DNA of 64,000 nt from CAYGHE01 sp964349805 (GCA_964349805.1 CAYGHE010000001.1:1-64000); one strand, 5' to 3'. Positions 6,892-15,985 are shown, counted from the stretch's first letter. Notes: generated by a model from the letters alone, not told the origin. Translations and numbers: made by a program.

Positions 6892-9246
6892 CTAATAATT
6901 ACGGATTTGTTTTCGTGATTTTATCAAGTACACCACACCTGCAACTACTATTAGCAAAATTATGTACCGCAGTACTTCCAACTGCCCGGTGTTCGGTAGG
7001 CCTGGAGTGTTGGTGGCGCTGGCGCCAACAGTTAGGGTGGTGCTGGCAGCTAGAGCGGATTCTTCACCTTGGTAGTTAACTGCTACTACTGAGAAGTACC
7101 AAGTACCTGGGCCTAGCGTGTTAGAAAGGGTGTACGAGATTGTATCTTCGGCAGCTGAAGCAGTTGGCCAAAGAGCATTGGTTAGTTGATCTAGTAAGGA
7201 TTTGTTTTCGTTTGTAGCGACTAGCTCACCAGTTGGGCTAATGTTAGCTGTGTTGGCGCAACCTCCTAAAACCGTATCCCAGCATAGCTCATAATGCGAT
7301 ATGTTGCGATTTATAGTAGACCACACTTCGTTATTTAGGAAACCGTCTGCCTGTCCAGCTATAGCCCATAGTCGACCGTCAAAAACTGCTGGCGCAAAGA
7401 ATTTTCTATTATTCCAGTCGATTTGACCGGTGATTAGCATCCAACTAATTCCATCATCCGAACTCCAGACATCACCTTCGCCGATTAACCACAATTTATC
7501 TTCGAGTACAAAGACTTTGTGGTCGCCAAGACTAGCCCAGTCGGAAACGCTAACTGATTGCGTCCAGGTTATGCCATCTTGCGAATACCACATATCACTC
7601 ATTTCATCCCAGTTTCCCCCTAAGTAACCGCCAATAACCCACATTTTACCGTCAAAAACCACTGATGCATGTTCACCTCTTTCGCCCCATTCTGCATTGC
7701 TGCTCGCCTGAGTCCAGTTTTCGCCGTCTTCGGTGTACCATATATCGTCAATTAAGTAGCTATCAGTGGATTCCGATTGGCCACCCATAACCCAAAGCTT
7801 GCTGTCGAATGACAGGGCTGAGTGATCACCCCGACCCGGCCATGGCGCATTAGCTGTTTCTTGGGTCCAATTAACTCCGTTAGAAGATGACCATACGTCA
7901 CTTAGATAGTTATAACTAGTATCATAACCGCCTATCAACCATAATTTACCCTGATGTACGGTTAATGTATAGCCACTCCTTTGAGTCCACGGAACCGAGT
8001 CGGCTATCTGCGACCAGCCGACTCCATCCGAAGACACCCATACTTCCGTATGGTTATCATTGTCTTCTGTGTCTTGAGCAATTACCAAAAGTTTTTCGTT
8101 AAATTCTATCGCCCTATGATTTCGAAGTCTGTAAGGAAGCTCTTGACCTGTTGAGCTGATTGGCTCAGGCGAGTCCCAACCTACGCCGTTACTTGATACC
8201 CAAACCTGCTTAAATATTGGCATGTAGCCGCTATAGGCTGCGCCAACTAACCATAGTTTGTTATTAAATGATACTGCTACCTTAGAGTTATCACTCACCC
8301 ATTCTGCGTCAGAAACAACCTGATCCCAGATTATGCCGTCGGGTGAAGTCCAAGCCGCACGTGCATAGCTACCGCTAGTTATCCATATCTTTTCATCAAT
8401 AACAGCTATACTATGCCTAACATTTGATTGCCAAGGTGTAGAATCTGTTACCTGAACCCAGTCAACTCCATTTACCGTATTCCAAACATCCTTCTGGCCA
8501 CTTCCTGATATTATCCACATTTTGCCGTCATAAACCACTGTTGCGGGCTCTTGCCTTGGAGACCAATCTGCCGCAACCGTCACTAGGTCCCAGTCAACAC
8601 CATTGTTTGAACGCCAGACATCATTCAGTTGAGGGCCACTCGCAACTCCGGCAAACAACCATAACTCGCCATTATAAGACTCAACTGCCTGATAACAGCG
8701 CGCCGACCAACTGGCGGAGCTTGTGGCCAGTTGCCAAGTAACCCCGTCTTCTGAATACCAGACATCATTCACAGCACCAATCGCGGTCTGGCCACCAATA
8801 ACCCATAACTTGCCGTCGTGCGCTACCATAGCGTGACCAAATCTAGCCGCCCATTGCGCTGAAGCTGTGGCTTCTGTCCAGTTATAGCCGTCGGACGAAT
8901 ACCAAATATCATTCAGGGGAACGCCCGAAAGGTTATCTTTTTTGCCTCCAGAAATCCACATTTTGCCATCAAATACTGCGGTATCAAAAGCTACCCTAGC
9001 ATCCCATGGTGCTATATAACCCCCAGCTGGTCTGCCGGATCTTTTCACCCATTCATCGCCACTTGTTAATTCGCCTTGAGCTGAACCCCAACTTAGCGTC
9101 GGCTTGGTATTATCACCAGATACGGTTATGCCACCCGGAGTTGATGGAGCAGCATTTAGCGGGATAAGTGGAATAACTAGAACGAATGCTAGAGATGCAA
9201 GAATCGCTTTTTTTGCTGTTTTTATATAAGACCCGGATACCCTCAT
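6892..9246 (-). CDS. Secreted kelch-like beta-propeller protein with LPxTG anchor
   Basis: A 784-residue surface protein. An N-terminal signal peptide (hydrophobic segment about residues 14-30, ending near LNAAP) is followed by about twelve repeats of roughly 50 residues. Each repeat carries a FDGKMWVIGG-like strand, a NDVWYS strand and a SSDGVNW strand, typical of kelch/galactose-oxidase propellers and suggesting two propellers or one with extra blades. A short fibronectin-like region precedes LPNTG, a hydrophobic segment and a basic tail. It is the upstream partner of the sortase gene. A propeller surface suggests binding to a protein or glycan, but the ligand is unknown. Confidence 0.85.
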   Translation of the reverse strand: MRVSGSYIKTAKKAILASLAFVLVIPLIPLNAAPSTPGGITVSGDNTKPTLSWGSAQGELTSGDEWVKRSGRPAGGYIAPWDARVAFDTAVFDGKMWISGGKKDNLSGVPLNDIWYSSDGYNWTEATASAQWAARFGHAMVAHDGKLWVIGGQTAIGAVNDVWYSEDGVTWQLATSSASWSARCYQAVESYNGELWLFAGVASGPQLNDVWRSNNGVDWDLVTVAADWSPRQEPATVVYDGKMWIISGSGQKDVWNTVNGVDWVQVTDSTPWQSNVRHSIAVIDEKIWITSGSYARAAWTSPDGIIWDQVVSDAEWVSDNSKVAVSFNNKLWLVGAAYSGYMPIFKQVWVSSNGVGWDSPEPISSTGQELPYRLRNHRAIEFNEKLLVIAQDTEDNDNHTEVWVSSDGVGWSQIADSVPWTQRSGYTLTVHQGKLWLIGGYDTSYNYLSDVWSSSNGVNWTQETANAPWPGRGDHSALSFDSKLWVMGGQSESTDSYLIDDIWYTEDGENWTQASSNAEWGERGEHASVVFDGKMWVIGGYLGGNWDEMSDMWYSQDGITWTQSVSVSDWASLGDHKVFVLEDKLWLIGEGDVWSSDDGISWMLITGQIDWNNRKFFAPAVFDGRLWAIAGQADGFLNNEVWSTINRNISHYELCWDTVLGGCANTANISPTGELVATNENKSLLDQLTNALWPTASAAEDTISYTLSNTLGPGTWYFSVVAVNYQGEESALAASTTLTVGASATNTPGLPNTGQLEVLRYIILLIVVAGVVYLIKSRKQIRNY

Positions 9247-9356
9247 CTTAGTCCTTGCTTTTCATTATGTACTTATGGTTAAGCTTACCATTTCGCACCA
9301 CTGCATACAATATAGTGGTCACAATACCGCCAAAATCTAGTACAATAAACATAAGC

Positions 9357-11684
9357 ATGAATAACGATATGTCAGTTTTTGAGCGCTATATGCGTGCAGC
9401 CAATTACATTTCGGCTGCCCAAATATTTTTGCAAGACAACTTTTTACTAGAACGACCTTTGGTAGCTGAGGATATCAAACCGCGCTTGTTAGGACACTGG
9501 GGCAGCAACCCCGGAGTTAGTCTAGCCTATTCGCACCTTAGTCATTTGGCTAAACAATTTGGCCAAGAAATGCTATTCGTCCTAGGCCCTGGACACGCTT
9601 TCCCTGGGCTACAAGCCAATTTATTCTTGGAGGGTACATTAGAAAAGTTTTACCCAAAGGCCACCCATACCTACGAAGGTTTAGAATATATTTGCCGCAA
9701 TTTTAGCTGGCCTTATGGCTTCCCCAGCCACAGCAACCCCGGAACTCCAGGAGTAATTCTAGAGGGAGGTGAGCTTGGCTATGCCCTGTCGACAAGTTAC
9801 GGTGCAGCCCTTGATAACCGCGATATGATAGTCGCCTGCCTGATTGGTGACGGCGAAGCGGAAACCGGTCCTACCGCTGGTTCTTGGCACATTAACAAAC
9901 TCGTCAACCCGCAAACTAATGGAACGGTTTTGCCAATTTTGCACCTTAACGGCTACAAGATTTCAGCACCTACCATATTCGGTCGCATGAGCGACGATGA
10001 GCTGAAGGCTCTTTTCTGGGGATATGGTTATGAGCCACGTATAGTTAGCGGCGATAATTTGCACGAGCAAATGGAAGAAGCAATGACGTGGGCTCACCAG
10101 TTGATCTGGAGCATCAAAGAATCACCACAAGCTGTCACGGCGCCCCGCATGCCTATGATAGTTATGCGCACACTCAAGGGTTGGTCGGGTCCAAAAGAAC
10201 TCAACGGAAATAAGGTGGAAGGTAACTTCCTAAGCCATCAGGTAGTTTTGACAGAGGCCAAAACTGATCCTGCGCAACTTAAGATGCTAGAAGAATGGTT
10301 GCGCTCCTATAACTTCAACGAGCTCTTCGACCGCGAAAACGGATTTGGCGATTTCTTACCAGCAGTATTTCCAAGTGAAGAACAGCGACTAGGCATGAGT
10401 CCCCACGCTTTAGGCAAGCCGTATCAACCCCTAGTATTACCTCCCGTGGATAAATTCGCCGAAGATGCCTTGGTACCCGGCACTATCGGATCCAGTAGCA
10501 TGCGCCGAGCCGGACTTTATCTGCAAGATGTTTTCAAACTCAACGAAGAAACGCGTAATTTCCGCTTTTTCTCACCAGATGAGACATATTCCAACAAATT
10601 AGATGATATTTTTGGCGCAACCAAGCGAGCCTGGATATGGCCGATAGAGTCTTGGGACAAAGACATGTCACCTGACGGCCGAGTTATGGAAATGCTTAGT
10701 GAACACAATCTGCAAGGCCTAATGCAAGGTTACGTTCTGACCGGGCGCCATGGTGTATTCGCCAGCTACGAAGCCTTTATTCAAGTCATTGTCAGTATGA
10801 TGGATCAGTACGCTAAATTCCTTAACCAATCATTCGATGTCAAGTGGCGAGGCGACATACCTTCATTCAATTACATACTGACCAGCTCTGGTTGGAGACA
10901 GGATCATAACGGTTTTAGCCACCAGAACCCTGGATTTATTGATGATGCTCTGCAGCGTCACGGCGACTTCGTTGATGTTTACTTCCCAGCAGATGGAAAC
11001 ACTACCCTAGCTGCTCTAGAGAGGATGCTTAGCACTCCACGACACATAAATATTATGGTAGCCGGCAAGACGCAAGAGCCCCGTTGGTTGACTCCTGAAC
11101 TAGCCCAAAAACAATTAAAGGCCGGCGTAATGACCTGGGATTTTGCTAGCGACGATAACCCCGACGTAGTTCTAGCTGGTGTTGGAGATTATCCACACAA
11201 AGAAATAATGGCGACTATTGATTTAGTAAAACAAGAATGGCCCGACGCTCGGTTGCGCTGTGTCAACATTAGCTCTCTTGCGGCGTCCGGTTTAGGTAGG
11301 AGTGACAATTGTTTGTCGCGCGAAGAGTTTGAAGCTACCTTTACAGCCGACAAACCGGTAATTTGCAATTTCCACGGATATCCTGAAACGCTAAAAGCTA
11401 TTTTATTTAACTACACCCACCATCCCGACCGTTTCGATATCCGCGGCTACATCGAAGAAGGATCGACAACTACACCGTTTGATATGCATGTCAGAAACCG
11501 AACCTCTAGATATCATTTGGTTATCGCGGTATTCGAAGAACTCTTTAAACTCGGTCAAATTAGCCAAGAAAAGGCCAACGCTCTTATCGCTAAATACCAA
11601 GCCAAAATCGACGAAAACACCGAGTACATAAAAGTGAACGGTGTGGACAAGCCGGAGATAGACGCATGGCAGTGGATCCATTAA
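9357..11684 (+). CDS. xfp: Phosphoketolase (xylulose-5-P/fructose-6-P)
   Basis: ThDP enzyme that splits xylulose-5-phosphate or fructose-6-phosphate with phosphate to acetyl-phosphate plus glyceraldehyde-3-P or erythrose-4-P. The 775-residue length fits the family. Visible signatures are the N-terminal FERYMRAANYISAAQI, GHWGSNPG, VLGPGHA, the ThDP/Mg loop CLIGDGEAETGP, and SGWRQDHNGFSHQNPG in the second half. ATG 9357 (or ATG 9369) is preferred over upstream codons because the family starts here and TACAAT lies at 9341-9346. The acetate kinase gene begins inside its last 19 nt, giving a two-gene ATP-forming unit. Confidence 0.95.
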   Translation: MNNDMSVFERYMRAANYISAAQIFLQDNFLLERPLVAEDIKPRLLGHWGSNPGVSLAYSHLSHLAKQFGQEMLFVLGPGHAFPGLQANLFLEGTLEKFYPKATHTYEGLEYICRNFSWPYGFPSHSNPGTPGVILEGGELGYALSTSYGAALDNRDMIVACLIGDGEAETGPTAGSWHINKLVNPQTNGTVLPILHLNGYKISAPTIFGRMSDDELKALFWGYGYEPRIVSGDNLHEQMEEAMTWAHQLIWSIKESPQAVTAPRMPMIVMRTLKGWSGPKELNGNKVEGNFLSHQVVLTEAKTDPAQLKMLEEWLRSYNFNELFDRENGFGDFLPAVFPSEEQRLGMSPHALGKPYQPLVLPPVDKFAEDALVPGTIGSSSMRRAGLYLQDVFKLNEETRNFRFFSPDETYSNKLDDIFGATKRAWIWPIESWDKDMSPDGRVMEMLSEHNLQGLMQGYVLTGRHGVFASYEAFIQVIVSMMDQYAKFLNQSFDVKWRGDIPSFNYILTSSGWRQDHNGFSHQNPGFIDDALQRHGDFVDVYFPADGNTTLAALERMLSTPRHINIMVAGKTQEPRWLTPELAQKQLKAGVMTWDFASDDNPDVVLAGVGDYPHKEIMATIDLVKQEWPDARLRCVNISSLAASGLGRSDNCLSREEFEATFTADKPVICNFHGYPETLKAILFNYTHHPDRFDIRGYIEEGSTTTPFDMHVRNRTSRYHLVIAVFEELFKLGQISQEKANALIAKYQAKIDENTEYIKVNGVDKPEIDAWQWIH

Positions 11685-12853
11685 TTTTAGTATCCAACCC
11701 TGGCAGCGCCAGTCGTAAGTATGCTCTATTCAGAGGTAAAAAGTCTCTTGCCCAACTCCATTTTGAATACGACGCAGATAAAGTAGTTTGCAGTGTCTTT
11801 TTCGATGATCAAAAACATCAAACTAAAATTGACGCCTCCAGCATTGACCAGTCCGTAGATTATCTTATCCCCATACTCAAAGAATATGAGATTTTACCAG
11901 ACGACGAAAAAATCGGCCACATAGGCCTAAGAATCGTCGCCCCCAGTAGTTTTTTCCTTGAGCACAGGGTTATGAATGATGAGACGGTGAAGCGACTTGA
12001 AAAAATACTACCTCACGCCCCCTTGCATATTGAAGCAACCTTGCAAGAATTCCATTCTCTAAAAACACGCTTTCCCCACACCACTATATTTGGTGCGTCT
12101 GATAGCGCCTTTCATGCTACCAAGCCAGATTATGCCTGGAATTACGGATTACCACTAGGAGACGCTGACCGATTTGAAATCAAACGCTTCGGCTATCACG
12201 GCCTATCTTTTGCCTCAGCCGTACGCAACTTGCGCTCCTCTGACCGAATTCCACCTAGACTGATTATCTGTCACTTGGGTAGCGGCGCCAGCGTGGCGGC
12301 TATATGGCACGGTAAAAGCCATGATACGACCATGGGCTATTCGCCCCTCGAGGGCCTGATTATGGCTACTCGTTCGGGGACTATCGATGTAGTAGCTGCA
12401 CAAGTCTTAAAAACTGAATTAGGCCTGGACGATTTAGGCCTGCAAGAATACCTCAACAAAAAAAGTGGCCTTTTAGGTCTTAGCGGAAAATCATCTGATA
12501 TCCGAGAGGTTTTGAAACTTGAAGAAGACGGCAATCACCATGCTAAATTAGCCCTGCAAACATACGTCTATAACGTGCAGAAAGCGATCGGCCAAATGTC
12601 CGCAGCGTTGGGGGGAGCCGATATGTTGGTCTTTACTGGTACAGTCGGCGAACGTTCAGCGCCAATGCGCACGCGTATAACAGAAGCTCTTGGCTACATG
12701 GATTTTGTTATTGATAGTAAATCAAACGAGAAATGCATAGGGCCCGAAGCCCCGATTTGCATTAGCCGCCTAGCTCAGTCCAAACCTATTTTCGTGGTAC
12801 CTGCCGATGAAGCCCAAGAAATCGCCAATATCATACATGCAAAATACGCTTGA
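11666..12853 (+). CDS. ackA: Acetate kinase, divergent
   Basis: Converts acetyl-phosphate plus ADP to acetate plus ATP, using the product of the phosphoketolase encoded just upstream (19-nt overlap). The 395-residue product has all ASKHA landmarks in altered form: SNPGSASRKY (usually NAGSSSLK), FGYHGLSF (usually FHGTSH), HLGSGASVAA, MGYSPLEGLIMATRSGTID and FTGTVGERSAPMR. The substitutions at usually invariant positions mark it as a distant branch, but its fusion-like coupling to xfp makes the function convincing. Confidence 0.9.
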   Translation: MAVDPLILVSNPGSASRKYALFRGKKSLAQLHFEYDADKVVCSVFFDDQKHQTKIDASSIDQSVDYLIPILKEYEILPDDEKIGHIGLRIVAPSSFFLEHRVMNDETVKRLEKILPHAPLHIEATLQEFHSLKTRFPHTTIFGASDSAFHATKPDYAWNYGLPLGDADRFEIKRFGYHGLSFASAVRNLRSSDRIPPRLIICHLGSGASVAAIWHGKSHDTTMGYSPLEGLIMATRSGTIDVVAAQVLKTELGLDDLGLQEYLNKKSGLLGLSGKSSDIREVLKLEEDGNHHAKLALQTYVYNVQKAIGQMSAALGGADMLVFTGTVGERSAPMRTRITEALGYMDFVIDSKSNEKCIGPEAPICISRLAQSKPIFVVPADEAQEIANIIHAKYA

Positions 12854-12864
12854 TGCGCGCCCTA

Positions 12865-12893
12865 TTGACTTTAGTCTTTAGAGGTGCTATAAT
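12865..12893 (+). promoter_or_regulatory. Sigma70-type promoter of a leaderless gene
   Basis: TTGACT (12865-12870), a 17-nt spacer and TATAAT (12888-12893), followed by only 6 nt before ATG 12900. The start codon therefore falls at about +1. It is the clearest complete example of the promoter layout seen throughout the window. Confidence 0.8.
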
Positions 12894-12899
12894 TAAAGT

Positions 12900-13157
12900 A
12901 TGAATACAGAACCAACAGACGAACACCGAACAGACTTAGAAATAACTCCCGGAGCAGATTACGTAGAATCTCCTACCGAACATAGTATTAGTGGCATAGA
13001 CCCTATTCAAGCAGGTGTAGATAACCCAGCAGAAAGAGAAGCTCTAATAAGAGAGGCTACTAAAGCGGCTAAATCCTTTGCGTTAGAAAACCCAGATCAG
13101 CCAAATCCTTTTGAGGAGTCTATTGATGACGCCAAAGAAGGTCGATTTAATCCTTAA
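12900..13157 (+). CDS. Small acidic hypothetical protein
   Basis: An 85-residue, highly acidic, Pro/Glu-rich protein with no signal peptide, membrane segment or cysteine. The middle (about residues 43-62, NPAEREALIREATKAAKSFA) is likely a helix and the rest looks disordered. It has its own strong promoter and leaderless start. The last 11 nt overlap the 3' end of the convergent glycosyltransferase gene. No family recognised; the promoter and uninterrupted frame support a real gene. Confidence 0.6.
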   Translation: MNTEPTDEHRTDLEITPGADYVESPTEHSISGIDPIQAGVDNPAEREALIREATKAAKSFALENPDQPNPFEESIDDAKEGRFNP

Positions 13158-14859
13158 TTAATTCGCTAATCTTCCACGTTTTGTCAGCTTTAGTACCTGC
13201 AAACACGTGATGGAATACCCTCAACCAGCGAGTAACGTTGGCTGTCGTGGTGAATTCGCGGTTGTTGAAATTATCTGCCGCTGCCTGAGTACTCTTGCGC
13301 ATCGAAGCGTAAAGTTCGCGATCGGTCATAAGTCGACTAATAAATTCGGCTCCTTTTTCGATATCATATCCCGGTTTGTCAAAATCAATAACGCATCCTG
13401 ACTCGCCTTCAATAATCTGCAACGACATACCCCCACGATTAGAAACCACTACGGGTACTCCATGGCGAATCCAATCGCTAATGCGCGTCTCGCAACCTTC
13501 TGCTTCGGAAGTTTGCATGGCGACTAGAGCTGGAGTTTTCGCGTCGTCGTAGTTTGAAGCTGGGTACATCAAAGCATTCATGGCTTTGTAATTATGCCTA
13601 AGACGCATTAGTATAATGTCTTCCTTGTCGTCAGGATATTGTTCGCGGCGAATACTTAACATCTTTTGATACATAGGCTCGCCACTGGGGTCATCAACCG
13701 AACCGTTACCTAAAATTATAACCTGCGGTAATTTGTTTTCAGGTACGCCGGCTTTCCGCATAATTTGGCGGACTCGTACACCCATTGCCATGGCTTTGTC
13801 CATCCCCTTTGATTCATCAAAACGAGCTACCAAACCAATACGGCAACGATTCGTATCTATTAGCGATTGCTTGTCTTGGTCATCCAGAGTGGTATTTTTG
13901 GCCTGTATCTCAGCATTAATAAATTCTATCCCCTCTGTAATTTCTTGCGGTGTAAGCTCTCGGTTTAGGTCATCGTGTGGCTCTATTGTGGCTGGAGCAA
14001 AAAACGTTTTACCCCATAATTTAGGGTGAACAAATGCGGCGACAGGATGGGTGATAACGGCATCTGCTTTGCTAACGCCGCACACGTCCAATAAATACGA
14101 GGATATTTCGCCTTGAGGCGTTGACGGATCGGCCATTAAATCTCCGTTAGTATCTATGTGATTACGCCAGACTATCTTGACGCTAGGATTTATATCTTTA
14201 ATGTAATTTATAAGCGGCGCTGGTTGAGGATCGTCGATTACAACTATGTCGGCATTTCGTATCGGCGCTTGAGCCGTCAAGACCTTGGCGTTCTCTGCGT
14301 TCCATTGTTGGTGAATTGCTTTGCCGTCATCTGTTATTCGCTGATCCGGCAATGCTTGACGTTGCAAAATATTGTGCATGAGTTTAGTAAAGATAAATGG
14401 GTTTGCGCCATTGTCCCCTACTTGACCTTCCATAACATACCAATGAGCGTCAATTCCGAGCTGTTTTAGGATATGAACCATGGGTGGACGCAACATAGCG
14501 ACCCCGCCACCTTCCATAGTTGGGTTGATGAATACAACCGTTTTGCCACGCATTGTTTCGGCCCACTTTTTCAGCAGTATCCAATCATCTACTGGCGTTA
14601 TTTTTCGATAATCTTCTAGCTTGATATCGCTAATAATTGAAACTTCGTAGGTTGCCGAATCGCGAGATACCCTAAACACTTCTTTACTGCGATCTACTAC
14701 GCCCGTAAAGCCAAGTTCCTTCGCTAGTAGCGAATCATCAATAGCCGAACCGTCTAAGGTTTTGGGTGATAAAGTAATTGATTGCGCATTTTGAGCGACT
14801 TCTAGCGGTGCTGTGCGCACTGTTTTATTAGTGTTAGATTTTTGTTTTGGCTGCCCCAT
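13147..14859 (-). CDS. GT4-family glycosyltransferase, trehalose synthase (TreT)-like
   Basis: A 570-residue cytosolic GT-B enzyme with a ~110-residue N-terminal extension. Similarity to trehalose glycosyl-transferring synthases is seen at INPTMEGGGVAMLRPP and LKQLGIDAHWYVM, in the ADIVVIDDPQPAPLI strand and in WRNHIDTNG. The donor-binding half has GLVARFDESKG (Lys of the GT4 pocket), an ILGNGS strand and the E-x7-E motif region in SEAEGCETRISDWIRHGVPVV. It could make trehalose from an NDP-glucose and glucose, or a related disaccharide; substrate is inferred only. ATG 14859 is preceded by TATACT at 6 nt. Confidence 0.75.
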   Translation of the reverse strand: MGQPKQKSNTNKTVRTAPLEVAQNAQSITLSPKTLDGSAIDDSLLAKELGFTGVVDRSKEVFRVSRDSATYEVSIISDIKLEDYRKITPVDDWILLKKWAETMRGKTVVFINPTMEGGGVAMLRPPMVHILKQLGIDAHWYVMEGQVGDNGANPFIFTKLMHNILQRQALPDQRITDDGKAIHQQWNAENAKVLTAQAPIRNADIVVIDDPQPAPLINYIKDINPSVKIVWRNHIDTNGDLMADPSTPQGEISSYLLDVCGVSKADAVITHPVAAFVHPKLWGKTFFAPATIEPHDDLNRELTPQEITEGIEFINAEIQAKNTTLDDQDKQSLIDTNRCRIGLVARFDESKGMDKAMAMGVRVRQIMRKAGVPENKLPQVIILGNGSVDDPSGEPMYQKMLSIRREQYPDDKEDIILMRLRHNYKAMNALMYPASNYDDAKTPALVAMQTSEAEGCETRISDWIRHGVPVVVSNRGGMSLQIIEGESGCVIDFDKPGYDIEKGAEFISRLMTDRELYASMRKSTQAAADNFNNREFTTTANVTRWLRVFHHVFAGTKADKTWKISELIKD

Positions 14860-14948
14860 AAATTCAGTATACGGCTACCATTAATTATCTTCTAGTACAA
14901 TTTTCGTTTTTTTAGGCTAAATATCAGGTTGGGAAATTTAAGGGGTTG

Positions 14949-15075
14949 TGGAGAAGGCTGGGAGGACTATCGCCTTCGGCTCCTCCGTTCATTTACTCAG
15001 AAAAATACCTCCGGTGCTTTTCTTCGCTTCATTCACTACGCGAACCCCCGACTATTTTTGCTACGCAAAAAGTCG
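14949..15075 (-). repeat. tRNA-tail element of tRNA-Lys(CTT): split T-arm copy with structured insert
   Basis: Read on the minus strand downstream of tRNA-Lys(CTT). A hairpin (15075-15049, CGACTTTTTGC GTA GCAAAAATAGTCG with a 2-nt bulge) runs into a T-loop-like GGTTCG (15046-15041). An insert follows with TGAAGCGAAGAAAA and then CGGAGGAG, a small hairpin and GATAGTCCTCC. The element ends with CCAGCCTTCTCCA, a diverged copy of the tRNA's own 3' end. The same order of parts occurs next to three other tRNA genes in the window. No reading frame of note. Confidence 0.6.
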
Positions 15076-15101
15076 AGAGTAAAAGTCACTTCTGGTAATT
15101 T

Positions 15102-15144
15102 CCAAAATAATAATCCCTCTAGGAAAGAGGGATTATTATTTTGG
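15102..15144 (-). terminator. Hairpin downstream of tRNA-Lys(CTT), overlapping the CCA end
   Basis: A perfect 19-bp inverted repeat (15102-15120 with 15126-15144) and 5-nt loop. The outer base pairs of the stem use the encoded CCA of the tRNA (15142-15144), so hairpin and mature 3' end cannot form together. It is likely an intrinsic terminator or processing signal. Confidence 0.7.
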
Positions 15145-15218
15145 AGGGCCAGGAGGGACTTGAACCCTCGACACCCTGCTTAAGAGGCAGGTGCTCTAAC
15201 CAGCTGAGCTACTGGCCC
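15142..15218 (-). tRNA. tRNA-Lys(CTT)
   Basis: A 77-nt cloverleaf with acceptor GGGCCAG/CTGGCCC, D-arm GCTC...GAGC, anticodon loop CTCTTAA (anticodon CTT), T-arm GAGGG TTCAAGT CCCTC, and encoded CCA. The discriminator base is T, shared with tRNA-Lys(TTT) at 52286-52362. It reads AAG codons. Confidence 0.95.
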
Positions 15219-15230
15219 GCATCGGAATTG

Positions 15231-15356
15231 TGGTACCCCGGGTAGGATTATCAGCTAACGCCTCTTCCGCTCTAAAAGGGACGTGAGCAAGCTCCCGTTT
15301 CCTTTTTTCGCTTCACGACCCTACGCGTAGGTTCAAAACTCACTACCGTGAGTTGT
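15231..15356 (-). repeat. tRNA-tail element of tRNA-Arg(TCT): split T-arm copy with structured insert
   Basis: On the minus strand this begins with the hairpin AACTCAC GGTA GTGAGTT and CCTACGCGTAGG, then a T-arm-like GGTCG (15320-15316), then TGAAGCGAAAAAAGG. The second half has GCGGAAGAG, a small hairpin and TGAT. It ends with a perfect 19-nt copy of the tRNA-Arg(TCT) 3' end (15249-15231 repeats 15411-15393, T-stem through CCA). The next tRNA starts 12 nt later. Confidence 0.7.
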
Positions 15357-15395
15357 CAATAAAACATGACAGGTAAACCTGGCTTGTTTTATTGG
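15357..15395 (-). terminator. Hairpin directly after tRNA-Arg(TCT), overlapping the CCA end
   Basis: Inverted repeat CAATAAAACA (15358-15367) with TGTTTTATTG (15385-15394) and an inner CAGGT/ACCTG stem. As at the other tRNAs, the outer stem uses bases of the encoded CCA. Confidence 0.6.
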
Positions 15396-15470
15396 TACCC
15401 CGGGTAGGATTTGAACCTACGACCTTAGGCTTAGAAGTCCTCTGCTCTATCCAGGCTGAGCTACCGGGGC
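15393..15470 (-). tRNA. tRNA-Arg(TCT)
   Basis: A 78-nt cloverleaf with acceptor GCCCCGG/CCGGGGT (G1-T72 wobble), discriminator A, encoded CCA, anticodon loop CTTCTAA (TCT) and T-arm GTAGG TTCAAAT CCTAC. The anticodon stem is weak, with mismatches at its ends (27-43 and 31-39). It reads AGA. Confidence 0.9.
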
Positions 15471-15488
15471 GTATGATTATTATATCAG

Positions 15489-15818
15489 TTAAGACCAGGT
15501 TCTTTGCTTGTTAAGATCTTCCTTGTCGCGAAAGGCCTTTTCAAGATCAATATCAAAATGATTACAAATATCTAGTAGGTACATAAACACGTCAGCTATT
15601 TCATGCTCTAGCTGGGGTTTTCGTGAATTCTCGTCCGTCTTCATGTTTTGGCTTTTTCGAGCCGCTTTTGCCATTTCGCCGCACTCTTCAAGGAACAACA
15701 TAAAAATCTCTGGAACAGTTTCTTTTTCAAAACCACGCTCCTTGACCATTTGCTCAATATAGGATTGAAACTCCCGCAGAGTCGGATGTTCTTTTAGCGT
15801 TAGTTTACTGGTTTTCAT
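15489..15818 (-). CDS. MazG-like NTP pyrophosphohydrolase
   Basis: A 109-residue all-alpha NTP-PPase, expected to hydrolyse (d)NTPs or related nucleotides to monophosphate and pyrophosphate. The metal-binding EECGEMAKAARK and the later HEIADVFMYLLDI (ExxD) helix match the MazG fold. ATG 15818 (MKTSKLTLKE) is chosen: a longer frame would run into the upstream tRNA-Gly. It starts 9 nt after tRNA-Gly and ends 18 nt before tRNA-Arg, so it is probably cotranscribed in a tRNA operon. Confidence 0.8.
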   Translation of the reverse strand: MKTSKLTLKEHPTLREFQSYIEQMVKERGFEKETVPEIFMLFLEECGEMAKAARKSQNMKTDENSRKPQLEHEIADVFMYLLDICNHFDIDLEKAFRDKEDLNKQRTWS

Positions 15819-15827
15819 AATATCCTG

Positions 15828-15902
15828 TGGTGCGGGCGGAGAGAATCGAACTCTCATCACTTGCTTGGAAGGCAGGTATATTAGCCGTTATACGACGCCC
15901 GC
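15828..15902 (-). tRNA. tRNA-Gly(TCC)
   Basis: A 75-nt cloverleaf with acceptor GCGGGCG/CGCCCGC, discriminator A, encoded CCA, anticodon loop CTTCCAA (TCC) and T-arm GAGAG TTCGATT CTCTC. It lies 5 nt after tRNA-His. Confidence 0.95.
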
Positions 15903-15907
15903 GCATG

Positions 15908-15985
15908 TGGGGCGAATGATGGGTTTCGAACCCACGACCTACGGGACCACAACCCGTCGCTCTAACCAACTGAGCTACATCCGCC
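15908..15985 (-). tRNA. tRNA-His(GTG)
   Basis: A cloverleaf with acceptor GCGGATG/CATTCGC, anticodon loop TTGTGGT (GTG), encoded CCA and the histidine-specific C73 with G at -1 (both included in these coordinates). It is the first tRNA of the His-Gly-mazG-Arg-Lys series. Confidence 0.95.

Noticed and set aside
14929..15183. Open frame running through the tail element into tRNA-Lys(CTT)
   Set aside because: It is antisense to a tRNA and to a hairpin; the sequence is explained by RNA structure.
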